From assembly GCF_007197775.1 (NCBI RefSeq), contig NZ_CP041638.1, positions 1,860,001 to 1,924,000 of the forward strand: a stretch of 64,000 nucleotides of DNA, given 5' to 3'. Of this stretch, positions 1-7,675 are shown in pieces. The notes under the pieces are model-generated. The model saw only the letters and a program-made list of their open reading frames with translations. It made no database searches and was not told where the DNA came from. Every line of letters starts with the position of its first letter. Within the stretch, counting starts at the first letter, position 1. A program made the position numbers and the translations under genes. The stretch comes from Thalassotalea sp. PS06 (GTDB lineage Bacteria > Pseudomonadota > Gammaproteobacteria > Enterobacterales > Alteromonadaceae).

Positions 1-43
1 TTAGTTTATCAAAAGCTTCTACAAGATAAAACTGACCGCTGCC

Positions 44-1090
44 ATGAGTTTAATGATTAACAAGATCGATTTGCGTTTTGTCGCAAAACCAGAAAACGAA
101 CCACAAGTGACAATTACTACTGGTGATGCACCTGTAGCCATTACCCCGAAAATCAATGCGTTTATAGAAGATCTGCATACGATATACAACGCTAAAGGCT
201 CAAAAGCCTATGGTGGATTTAAAGAAAGCCCCGAAGCTTCGGATTTGACACCATTCCATCATAGTTTTGATGACTATCTCAATGAGCAGCTAGCGTTTAA
301 CGATTTTAGTGACCGTATAGCAAAAGGTTTGGCTGCCGAACTTGAAAAATACGACATGGCCGAAACGGGTTATCTATTAACCTGTCACTATGAAATGTTA
401 TCGGGTCGCTACCTTTTGGTCGCGATGTTACCAGTAACTGAGCACTTTTATGTCGATGGCGAGTTAAACATCTCTTCAGACCAACATATCGACAGCTCTA
501 AACTGCAGCTTGCCGCCCGTATCGATTTATTTGATTACGCCGACAATAGCGATAAAAAGCGTTACATCTCGTTCATCAAAGGCCGCGCCGGTCGAAAAGT
601 GTCAGATTTCTTTTTGGATTTTCTTGGTTGTGAAGAAGGCATCGACCCGAAACAACAAAGTCAGGTGCTGATCAGCGCCGTGGAAGAGTTTGTTAACGTT
701 CAGCAGTTAGATGCAGAAGAGAAGCAACAGACCCGTAAGGAAATGCTGAACTACTGCAAAGAGCAGCAAACTCTGGGGCAGGACGTTAATCTTCAGGAAT
801 TATCACAATCATTACCAAACGAAGATAATGGCGACGCGTTTTACCAGTTTTGTCAGAGCAATGACTACCCATTAGAAGAGTCATTTCCACACGATCAGGC
901 AACCATTAACAAAGCGACCAAGTATTCTGGTTACGGTGCGGGAATAAGTATTAGCTTTGAGCGTAGCCACTTTGGTCAGGATGTAGTGTATAATCCTGCA
1001 AATGAAAGTTTGACGATTCACCGTGTACCACCGAATTTGAAGGATCAATTGTTAAAATTGTTATCCAGTAATACCGATTTGGAAGAATAG
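44..1090 (+). CDS. yejK: Nucleoid-associated protein YejK/NdpA
   Basis: 348-residue protein of the YejK/NdpA (37-kDa nucleoid-associated) family, close to the usual 335-350 residues. The N-terminus MSLMINKIDLRFV matches the family start, and a conserved core around residues 180-190 reads SFIKGRAGRKVSDFF. Family members bind DNA and associate with the nucleoid; their exact role is unsettled. The gene is followed by 79 bp and then pyrC, in the same direction. The first ATG is preferred because it gives the canonical N-terminus; a second ATG lies four codons inside. Confidence 0.9.
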   Translation: MSLMINKIDLRFVAKPENEPQVTITTGDAPVAITPKINAFIEDLHTIYNAKGSKAYGGFKESPEASDLTPFHHSFDDYLNEQLAFNDFSDRIAKGLAAELEKYDMAETGYLLTCHYEMLSGRYLLVAMLPVTEHFYVDGELNISSDQHIDSSKLQLAARIDLFDYADNSDKKRYISFIKGRAGRKVSDFFLDFLGCEEGIDPKQQSQVLISAVEEFVNVQQLDAEEKQQTRKEMLNYCKEQQTLGQDVNLQELSQSLPNEDNGDAFYQFCQSNDYPLEESFPHDQATINKATKYSGYGAGISISFERSHFGQDVVYNPANESLTIHRVPPNLKDQLLKLLSSNTDLEE

Positions 1091-1169
1091 ACAGGTTAGG
1101 ATACTGCCGCAGTATTTCTCAAATTTTCATCAACTATATTTTAACTAGTTAGATCTTACGGAATTATTA

Positions 1170-2201
1170 ATGACGACTCTTACGATTACTCGCCCTGACG
1201 ACTGGCACGTTCACCTACGCGATGGCAATGTTTTACCGGATACGGTAAGAGACATAGGTCGCTATTTTGGTCGCGCTATTGTTATGCCTAACCTGGTTCC
1301 ACCGGTGATGAATACGGAACAGGCGATTGCATATTATGATCGCATTCAGGAGGCGAATACCTCTGATACGTTTGAGCCGTTAATGGTGTTGTATCTAACG
1401 GATAACACCACCAGTGAAGATATCCGCGAAGCCAAAGCCTCTGGCAAAGTATTTGCCGCCAAACTTTATCCTGCGGGCGCAACTACAAACTCTGCTTCTG
1501 GCGTGACCGATGTTAAAAACATTTATTCAGTGCTTGAAACCATGCAAGAAGAAGATCTACCACTATTGTTGCACGGCGAAGTCACCGACAGCCATATTGA
1601 TATCTTCGATCGTGAAAAAGAATACATCGAGCGCATTTTAAAGCCGGTTGTGGCTAAATTCCCGACGCTTCGTATCGTACTGGAGCACATCACCACAAAA
1701 GATGCCGTGGATTTTGTTAATCAGGCGGGTGCAAACATCGCTGCAACGATTACCGCTCACCATCTTTTGTTTAACCGCAACCATATGCTGGTTGGTGGTA
1801 TCCGTCCACATTACTTCTGCTTACCGGTTTTAAAGCGTAACATTCATCAGCAGGCATTAATTGAAGCGGCAACCAGTGGTAGCACGAAATTTTTCTTAGG
1901 GACAGATTCTGCACCACATACCAAAGAAGCTAAAGAAAGCGCTTGTGGTTGTGCGGGGTCGTATACAGCACACGCTGCAATTGAGTTATACGCAGAAGTG
2001 TTTGATCAGGAAAATGCCCTGGATAAGCTGGAAGGTTTCGCAAGCTTCCATGGTGCAGATTTTTACCAACTACCTCGCCATACCGATACCATCACCCTGG
2101 TAAAAAAATCCTGGGCAGTGCCGGATACTATGCCTTTTGGTGACGATACTGTGGTTCCTATTCGCGCTGGCGAAGACATTCAGTGGCAAGTTAAGTCATA
2201 A
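1170..2201 (+). CDS. pyrC: Dihydroorotase PyrC
   Basis: 343-residue dihydroorotase of the E. coli PyrC type (about 348 residues). It interconverts N-carbamoyl-aspartate and dihydroorotate in the third step of cytosolic pyrimidine synthesis. Visible motifs are the metal-binding HVH near residues 13-15 in [12 protein letters not shown], the lysine that is carboxylated to bridge the two metals in FAAKLYPAG near residue 98, LLLHGEV, LEHITT, and GTDSAPH near residue 245. The ATG follows an AT-rich intergenic stretch. The PTPS-family gene begins 15 bp after the stop and may be co-transcribed. Confidence 0.97.
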   Translation: MTTLTITRPDDWHVHLRDGNVLPDTVRDIGRYFGRAIVMPNLVPPVMNTEQAIAYYDRIQEANTSDTFEPLMVLYLTDNTTSEDIREAKASGKVFAAKLYPAGATTNSASGVTDVKNIYSVLETMQEEDLPLLLHGEVTDSHIDIFDREKEYIERILKPVVAKFPTLRIVLEHITTKDAVDFVNQAGANIAATITAHHLLFNRNHMLVGGIRPHYFCLPVLKRNIHQQALIEAATSGSTKFFLGTDSAPHTKEAKESACGCAGSYTAHAAIELYAEVFDQENALDKLEGFASFHGADFYQLPRHTDTITLVKKSWAVPDTMPFGDDTVVPIRAGEDIQWQVKS

Positions 2202-2216
2202 GCAGGCACGTCGATA

Positions 2217-3110
2217 ATGAGTCTTAAAACCATGCAATTGTTCGTCAATGACTTGACCGTCATTGACTTCTCATATCTGTGCAAGGATAGGGGAGTTGTG
2301 GGAGAAAGCTGGATCGTTGATGTTATTTTAAGTGGCGATTTGAATGCTGAGAGTATGGTCCTTGATTTTGGTATTGTGAAAAAGCAAATCAAGGCCATCA
2401 TAGATGATGCGGTTGACCACAAATTATTACTGCCCAAAGACGATAACAAGCTTTTTGTTGAGCAATCCGATCGTGACAACCACCTTTATGTGGATTTCTA
2501 TCCCCAGGGAATGAGCAGTATCCACCTTCAGTCGCCACATTGTGCTTTCGCACAGATACCCGGTGACAAAGTTAATGAAGAAGGGGTAACGCGTTACCTT
2601 GTTGAGGTGATAAAAGCTCAATTACCAGAGAATGTGACCGGTATTGAACTGACGTTACGACCCGAGGCCATTGATGGTTTTTATTATCACTATACCCATG
2701 GCCTGAAAAAACACGATGGCAACTGTCAACGTATTGCCCATGGGCATCGATCGAAAATTAATCTGTTTGAAAACGACATTCGCTCGTTGAGCCTGGAAAA
2801 ACAATGGTGTAATCGTTGGCAGGATATCTACCTGGCAACCGACAGTGATGCCATTACCCAGCAACAGGTGGAACTATCAAAACGCGGTAAGCAGGATTTG
2901 TCTGATCAACATCAGTGTTTTTCCTATTACGCACCTCAGGGACGTTTCGACATCGCGATTAAAGACAAGTTAGAAGTCGTCGATTGTGATTCAACCGTGG
3001 AACTTCTTGCCGATTATATTGCCAGACAATTAAAGGCAGAAAACCCGGAGAACCGATACAAAGTGGTTGCGTTTGAAGGCGTTGGTAAAGGAGCCATTGG
3101 TTATGTCTAA
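2217..3110 (+). CDS. 6-pyruvoyl-tetrahydropterin synthase (QueD/PTPS) family protein
   Basis: 297-residue protein that appears to be two PTPS-like modules in tandem. The N-terminal half has VLDFGIVK and DHKLLLP, the PTPS pattern [V/L]DFG..K...DH. The C-terminal half has CQRIAHGHRSKI near residues 173-184, like the C...HGH zinc motif. Single-module members make 6-carboxy-tetrahydropterin (queuosine pathway) or related pterins. The double-length form is known in marine gammaproteobacteria, but I cannot assign a substrate. It follows pyrC by 15 bp and overlaps the next start by 8 bp, so translational coupling is likely. Family call fairly firm; reaction open. Confidence 0.7.
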   Translation: MSLKTMQLFVNDLTVIDFSYLCKDRGVVGESWIVDVILSGDLNAESMVLDFGIVKKQIKAIIDDAVDHKLLLPKDDNKLFVEQSDRDNHLYVDFYPQGMSSIHLQSPHCAFAQIPGDKVNEEGVTRYLVEVIKAQLPENVTGIELTLRPEAIDGFYYHYTHGLKKHDGNCQRIAHGHRSKINLFENDIRSLSLEKQWCNRWQDIYLATDSDAITQQQVELSKRGKQDLSDQHQCFSYYAPQGRFDIAIKDKLEVVDCDSTVELLADYIARQLKAENPENRYKVVAFEGVGKGAIGYV

Positions 3111-3993
3111 AACCAGGAATCTGTTCCAGGGAATGGAAAAACTGTGTCGTAACCTAATCCCAAATAAATACGCACTGTTGTTAGTTTCAGCGTTTGGCTT
3201 TAACCAATTAAGCCTTGCAAATCCAGATTTACTGATTGATTTACAAGGTGAAATTACCCAGGGAAGCTTGATGGTTGGTAAAACCCAGCCGGGTAATAGC
3301 GTGCATTTAGATGATCGGGCACTAAAAGTGTCGAGACACGGATTGTTTACGTTTGGCTTTAGCCGTGATGATGAACACAACTATCAGCTCAAGATTACTA
3401 GTGGAAATGAAGAGCTGGTAAAATCTTTACAGCCGAGTAAGCGCGAATATAATATCCAGCGTGTTAACGGCATCGCCAAAAAGATCATGAACCCGGATCC
3501 AAAAGATATCGAGCGAGCGCGACAAGACAGTAAACAAATTGGTCAGGTTCGTAATCAAGAAGCGGATAATATTGATTTTGCCCATGGTTTTATTGCGCCG
3601 AGTAAAGGCCGTGTCACTGGTGTCTATGGCAGTCAGCGTGTATACAATGGTAAACCTGGAAATCCTCACTATGGTATTGATTACGCAGGCAAAACAGGAA
3701 CTTTAGTACAAGCTCCTGCGGCAGGTGTAGTTACGCTTTGGGTACCCGATATGTTTTACTCCGGTGGTACCTTGGTTATTGATCATGGCCATGGCGTAAC
3801 CTCAACATTTTTGCATCTTTCTGGATCGCTGGTAAAAGAAGGCGATAACGTTTTACAAGGTCAAAATGTTGCAAAAATAGGTTCGACAGGGCGCTCAACT
3901 GGGCCTCATTTAGACTGGCGTGTGAACTGGTTTAAGGTTCGATTAGACCCAGCCCTGGTGCTAAAACTACCAAATATGCAGACGTTTAAGTAA
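3103..3993 (+). CDS. M23-family peptidoglycan endopeptidase, exported
   Basis: 296-residue LytM/M23 protein. A long basic N-terminal region, then ALLLVSAFGFNQLSLA, looks like a signal peptide, so it should act in the periplasm on cross-linked peptidoglycan. The zinc site shows HYGID (H near 189, D near 193), then VIDHGHG and TFLHLS. The last motif is GPHLDWRV rather than HLHW, so the second HxH histidine is Asp. That variant recurs in a gammaproteobacterial subgroup and may alter or weaken metal binding. I chose ATG 3103, inside the stop of the previous gene; an upstream TTG would add 12 residues without a signal-like start. Confidence 0.82.
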   Translation: MSKTRNLFQGMEKLCRNLIPNKYALLLVSAFGFNQLSLANPDLLIDLQGEITQGSLMVGKTQPGNSVHLDDRALKVSRHGLFTFGFSRDDEHNYQLKITSGNEELVKSLQPSKREYNIQRVNGIAKKIMNPDPKDIERARQDSKQIGQVRNQEADNIDFAHGFIAPSKGRVTGVYGSQRVYNGKPGNPHYGIDYAGKTGTLVQAPAAGVVTLWVPDMFYSGGTLVIDHGHGVTSTFLHLSGSLVKEGDNVLQGQNVAKIGSTGRSTGPHLDWRVNWFKVRLDPALVLKLPNMQTFK

Positions 3994-4000
3994 GCGACAA

Positions 4001-4033
4001 CGTTTAAGTAAGCGTTTATCGCTTACTTAAACG
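4001..4033. terminator. Perfect 14-bp hairpin between convergent genes
   Basis: CGTTTAAGTAAGCG and its exact complement are separated by a five-base loop (TTTAT). No strong T-run follows on either strand, so it may be a bidirectional or factor-assisted terminator between the M23 gene and the convergent integrase. The left arm is a direct repeat of the last coding bases of the M23 gene (ACGTTTAAGTAAGCG at 3982-3996), so the hairpin arose next to a short tandem duplication. Confidence 0.6.
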
Positions 4034-4104
4034 AGAATAAAGACTGCAGTGCACAGAAGGCAGGTTGCCAAGATTACCGCAGTCTGTCGTCTGCTGTCTT
4101 TTAT

Positions 4105-5384
4105 CTAATTACTTTCAATCGTACGATTCTTACCAGATTTCGCCCGTTCAAGGTGATCAGACTGCACATAAACCCGGTCTGTGGTTCCCATGCTGGCATG
4201 TCCCAGTTCATCGGCCATATGTTTTAGCGGTCGAGAAGATATATCCATCGAGGCGCCAGTATGTCTGAGCCAGTGGGTTGTAGCCTCTTTAAGGGTTTGC
4301 GCCTCGTGGGAGAAGCCTTCATTTGTCATTTGTTCAAAAGCATTATCAAAAGCCTGCTGCACAATACGACGCAGTTGTCGTGAAGTCATGCCGCCAAAAC
4401 CTTTAAGTTTATTGATTAATGGATCGGTTTCAGAGGAAAGCGGAAAACCTGAAAGACCACGATAGTTACGATAACGTTCTAAATAAGGTAAAAAGCTGTC
4501 TGGTACCGAAACGTCTCGCTGTTTATTGCCTTTACCGAAGACCTTAAACCAATGGTTTTTATCTTTATCGGTCCAGAAGTGGCCCATAACGGGCGACCAG
4601 ACAGGGCGTTCCGATAACTCGGAAATACGTAAGTACAAGGTTTTTAAACATGCAACAATGAATAATGTACGTTCATGATTTTCGTCAGAATCCGCCAGTT
4701 TTTGCGTAGTTTCAAGGATGTAATCCCATTGCAAAGACGATAATCGTTTAACTTCAACAACCGACGCATCCTTAATCAAATAAGGACTGTCTTTTTCACT
4801 GATGCAATCGCATTACCAAATGCATAATCTTCGGTAACCAGGTAATCATAGAATACATTTAATACCGAAAACGTCGCTTTAATGGCATCTTGAGAGCACT
4901 GATAGTTACGTTTTTTATGATTAAAATCAATATTATCTAAACGCTGGGATTTAGGGATCTTAATTGTGAATGGCCGCCAATCAGGATTTACTTGACGGTA
5001 GCCATTTAAATCTTCAAAGCGACGATAAACGTAACTGGAAATCCAATTAACCGGTGGTTTGTGGACAAAATCAATGTAGGTTTCTAAATCGCGGCGCTTT
5101 AACGCAATAATAGATTTACCGGCAAACAACCAGGACCATAAAAGAAATTTTTCGGTTTCTGAACGGAAAAGATTATAAGTAGCTTCGTTGCGACGTCCTT
5201 TAGATTGTAAAAACTCTTTGGTAAATCGGTAATCATCAAGGGCACCGTTAACGGTTTGATTTATTTTTTCAACGTAGCTTTGTACGGATTGATTATCTTC
5301 GCTATATAACTGATTGCGATGCAGTTGCTGGAAGTGTCGATGGGAATCAAATAAAGGTTCGGCGTTAAACTCGTCGTTATTCAT
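4105..5384 (-). pseudogene. Tyrosine recombinase/integrase interrupted by a frameshift
   Basis: Two reading frames together make one integrase of about 425 residues. The upstream frame (ATG at 5384) holds the N-terminal SAM-like core-binding region and ends ASVKKTVLI. The downstream frame (to 4105) holds the catalytic domain: LRISELSE (Arg), GKGNKQR (Lys box), THWLRHTGAS (HxxR), ELGHAS (GH) and DRVYVQSD (Tyr nucleophile). The frames meet at an A5 run near 4786-4792. One extra A would restore KKDSPYLIKDASVV without a break. The downstream frame has only a TTG that overlaps the upstream stop (TTGA). A true one-base deletion, sequencing error or ribosomal slippage are all possible. Genes of this type also occur alone on Alteromonadales chromosomes. 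Confidence 0.75.
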
Positions 5385-5492
5385 AAGCGCATTTTTCTTA
5401 TTAATTAAATGATGGCTTTTTATTGTGTTATAAAAGCCAGGCTGCAATTAAGCAGTAAACATAACGTAAACACCATGTTAAAAGCCCTGAAC

Positions 5493-5528
5493 CCAAATGT
5501 CCACTAATTAACATTATCGGACATTTGG
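5493..5528. promoter_or_regulatory. 10-bp inverted repeat upstream of the split integrase
   Basis: CCAAATGTCC and GGACATTTGG are perfect complements separated by 16 bp, about 110 bp upstream of the integrase ATG. Spacing and symmetry suit a dimeric repressor operator or a recombinase binding site; no known consensus was recognised. Apart from this, the gene-free stretch 5385-5776 is AT-rich and shows nothing else I can name. Confidence 0.45.
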
Positions 5529-5776
5529 TGTGGGTGCATGTCGGGTATGGCTGCCCTCATTAAGCTTATTCTCATGTTTTTATCGAATATTCAATTAAAT
5601 CATTAAAAATCAATTAGTTAAATTTAATTGGACGCCATTCGTTTTTACTTAAAATGCCCTGCAGCCCCTTATATACAACGACTAAAGCATACTTTTAGAA
5701 GAAATCACCGTGCGCTACATGAAATTTGCACGGCTTATCCGTGTAATTACCCTGGAGTTTTTAATCTCCGTACGCT

Positions 5777-7594
5777 TTATTCTTTAACATTTAAATCAAA
5801 TGCGACAACGATTCGTTCACTGTCATCAGTAAACGGTAACGTGCCATGCCAGAAAAAAGATGGAAAAATTACCAGCTCTCCAGCTACCGGCTTAACTTTA
5901 TGATCGTATTCTAAATCAACAGGCAAATCTGGTTTACCAAAACCCAAATAACCTGATGATTCAGCTTCATCGCTTTGAGCTACCTGCTCAGGAATTTTTA
6001 CGTAATAAACAGCACTGAACAAACCTTTACTGTGAATATGCGGTAAATGAAAACCACCGGTTCTATTTTGAATCGACCATGCGGTTAACCATTGCAGATT
6101 ACCTGTAAAGCCTTGATGCAAAGGATTTGATTTTGCTAATTGCGAAAATTCAATGTTATCTATGGCATTGCGCCATGACTTTTCTAACGTATTTTTCAAC
6201 GATTGAATAACGTCAGCTTTATTATTAAACAGATATCCCGGAGTTTGAGTTCCGCCACCTGTTACGGATTGCGATAACGGGCTCTCATTCATCACGTGTA
6301 ATGCACGCAATTCTTTTTCAAGGCATTGATTAAACTCGTCAACACTAGCATAGCCATCAGGAACTTGAATTTTTGTTTTTAAAACCAAGTGTTGGTAATC
6401 ATACCATTGCTGATATTCACCGCGGTCGTTGATTCTTAAACAACTAGCGTACAGTGCCCGTATATACTGGTCGTTGCTATTTTCTTGTAGCAACTTTTCA
6501 CAGGTTGCTAACGCTTGTGGGTTTTCACCTAACGCTATAAGTGCTTTGACCAGATACTCTTGAAATGGCGCTACAACGCTTAGCGTTTTATTAGATTGAG
6601 CGATAGCGACGACGTCTTGGTATCGACTGAGCGCCAGATAAACTTGCGCTAGAATTACACAATAATCCGTTTCAGACTGATATCGATTTTCAAACTTTTG
6701 CAGATTATTAAGTGCATCTTCTGGTTTAGACAAAAGTAAAAGTGTCTGACTAAAACCTACCACCAAAGGTAACGACCAGTCGGTAATATTTTGCCAGCAG
6801 CTTAACGGCTCATCCTCGCCTAGTTCGTGGCGCAGCGACGTATTTAGATTGAGCAATTGCAAAGCATTGGGAAATATTTCAAGCCCAAAGTTGAGTGCTT
6901 TTAGCGCATTTACAGGTTGTTTTCCGTCTAAAAAGCCTAAGCAAAAGTCTTCAATGTCGCCTTGGGTGAGCGCGGATTTACTCATATTTCTTATCCACTG
7001 CAAGGCCTGTTCTGAGTCCTGAAGCTGAATTGAGGTTAATATCGACAGTTTTACAACATCCGCTCTTGCAGCTGCATCAGGATGCAAATCCGCCAAGGTT
7101 TCAAGATGATTAAGGGCTTGCTGCGGAGTCTTTAGTTTTAACTGTACTTTAATCAACAACAACCAGCTATTGAGATGACCGGGTATCTTTTCGGTTATTT
7201 GATTTAGTAACCTTGCTGCCGTGTCATACTCAGCTAATTCATAATGCATTAACGCCAGGTTGTATTGAAAAGCAGCGATAGCTGGCGCAACAGCGATGGC
7301 TTTTAGAAAGTGTTTTTTTGCTGTCTGATGATCGCCCTGCTTTTTAGCTAGATCGCCATATACATTGTGCAAATCGGCGTCACTAGGATACAAGGTTAAA
7401 TAGTCAGGCAGTAATACTCTTGCCTTATCAAGTTGACCACTGTTGAGGTAAGCCACAATCGCAGGTTTATACAACTTAGGATTTTTAGGGATCAGTGCGG
7501 TTAACTGGTCAAAGTTCTGTGCGGCAAGTTGGAATTGATTTTGTTTCAACGCTTGCATTGCGTTAACTAAATACGCTTGAAAGCGGTTGTGCAT
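5777..7594 (-). CDS. TPR-repeat protein with C-terminal 2-oxoglutarate/Fe(II) oxygenase domain
   Basis: 605-residue protein. The first 400 or so residues are tetratricopeptide helices; early ones read DADLHNVYGDLAKKQGDHQ and AAFQYNLALMHYELAEYDT. The last 170 residues match the putative 2OG-Fe(II) oxygenase family TIGR02466. They carry GGFHLPHIHSKGLFSAVYYV, then PVAGELVIFPSFFWHGTLPF and ERIVVAFDLNV, which supply the His-x-His/His iron ligands and the Arg for 2-oxoglutarate. The substrate is unknown. The gene stands alone, 81 bp downstream of letB and in the same direction. The start is the only good ATG before the first TPR. Confidence 0.75.
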   Translation of the reverse strand: MHNRFQAYLVNAMQALKQNQFQLAAQNFDQLTALIPKNPKLYKPAIVAYLNSGQLDKARVLLPDYLTLYPSDADLHNVYGDLAKKQGDHQTAKKHFLKAIAVAPAIAAFQYNLALMHYELAEYDTAARLLNQITEKIPGHLNSWLLLIKVQLKLKTPQQALNHLETLADLHPDAAARADVVKLSILTSIQLQDSEQALQWIRNMSKSALTQGDIEDFCLGFLDGKQPVNALKALNFGLEIFPNALQLLNLNTSLRHELGEDEPLSCWQNITDWSLPLVVGFSQTLLLLSKPEDALNNLQKFENRYQSETDYCVILAQVYLALSRYQDVVAIAQSNKTLSVVAPFQEYLVKALIALGENPQALATCEKLLQENSNDQYIRALYASCLRINDRGEYQQWYDYQHLVLKTKIQVPDGYASVDEFNQCLEKELRALHVMNESPLSQSVTGGGTQTPGYLFNNKADVIQSLKNTLEKSWRNAIDNIEFSQLAKSNPLHQGFTGNLQWLTAWSIQNRTGGFHLPHIHSKGLFSAVYYVKIPEQVAQSDEAESSGYLGFGKPDLPVDLEYDHKVKPVAGELVIFPSFFWHGTLPFTDDSERIVVAFDLNVKE

Positions 7595-7675
7595 CTGTTG
7601 TTCCTGCTTTTTTTGTTGTTTTGCAGTTATCTTAATTGTTTCGTTGATTTTGGCAAGGATTAAACCCGTGTAATG

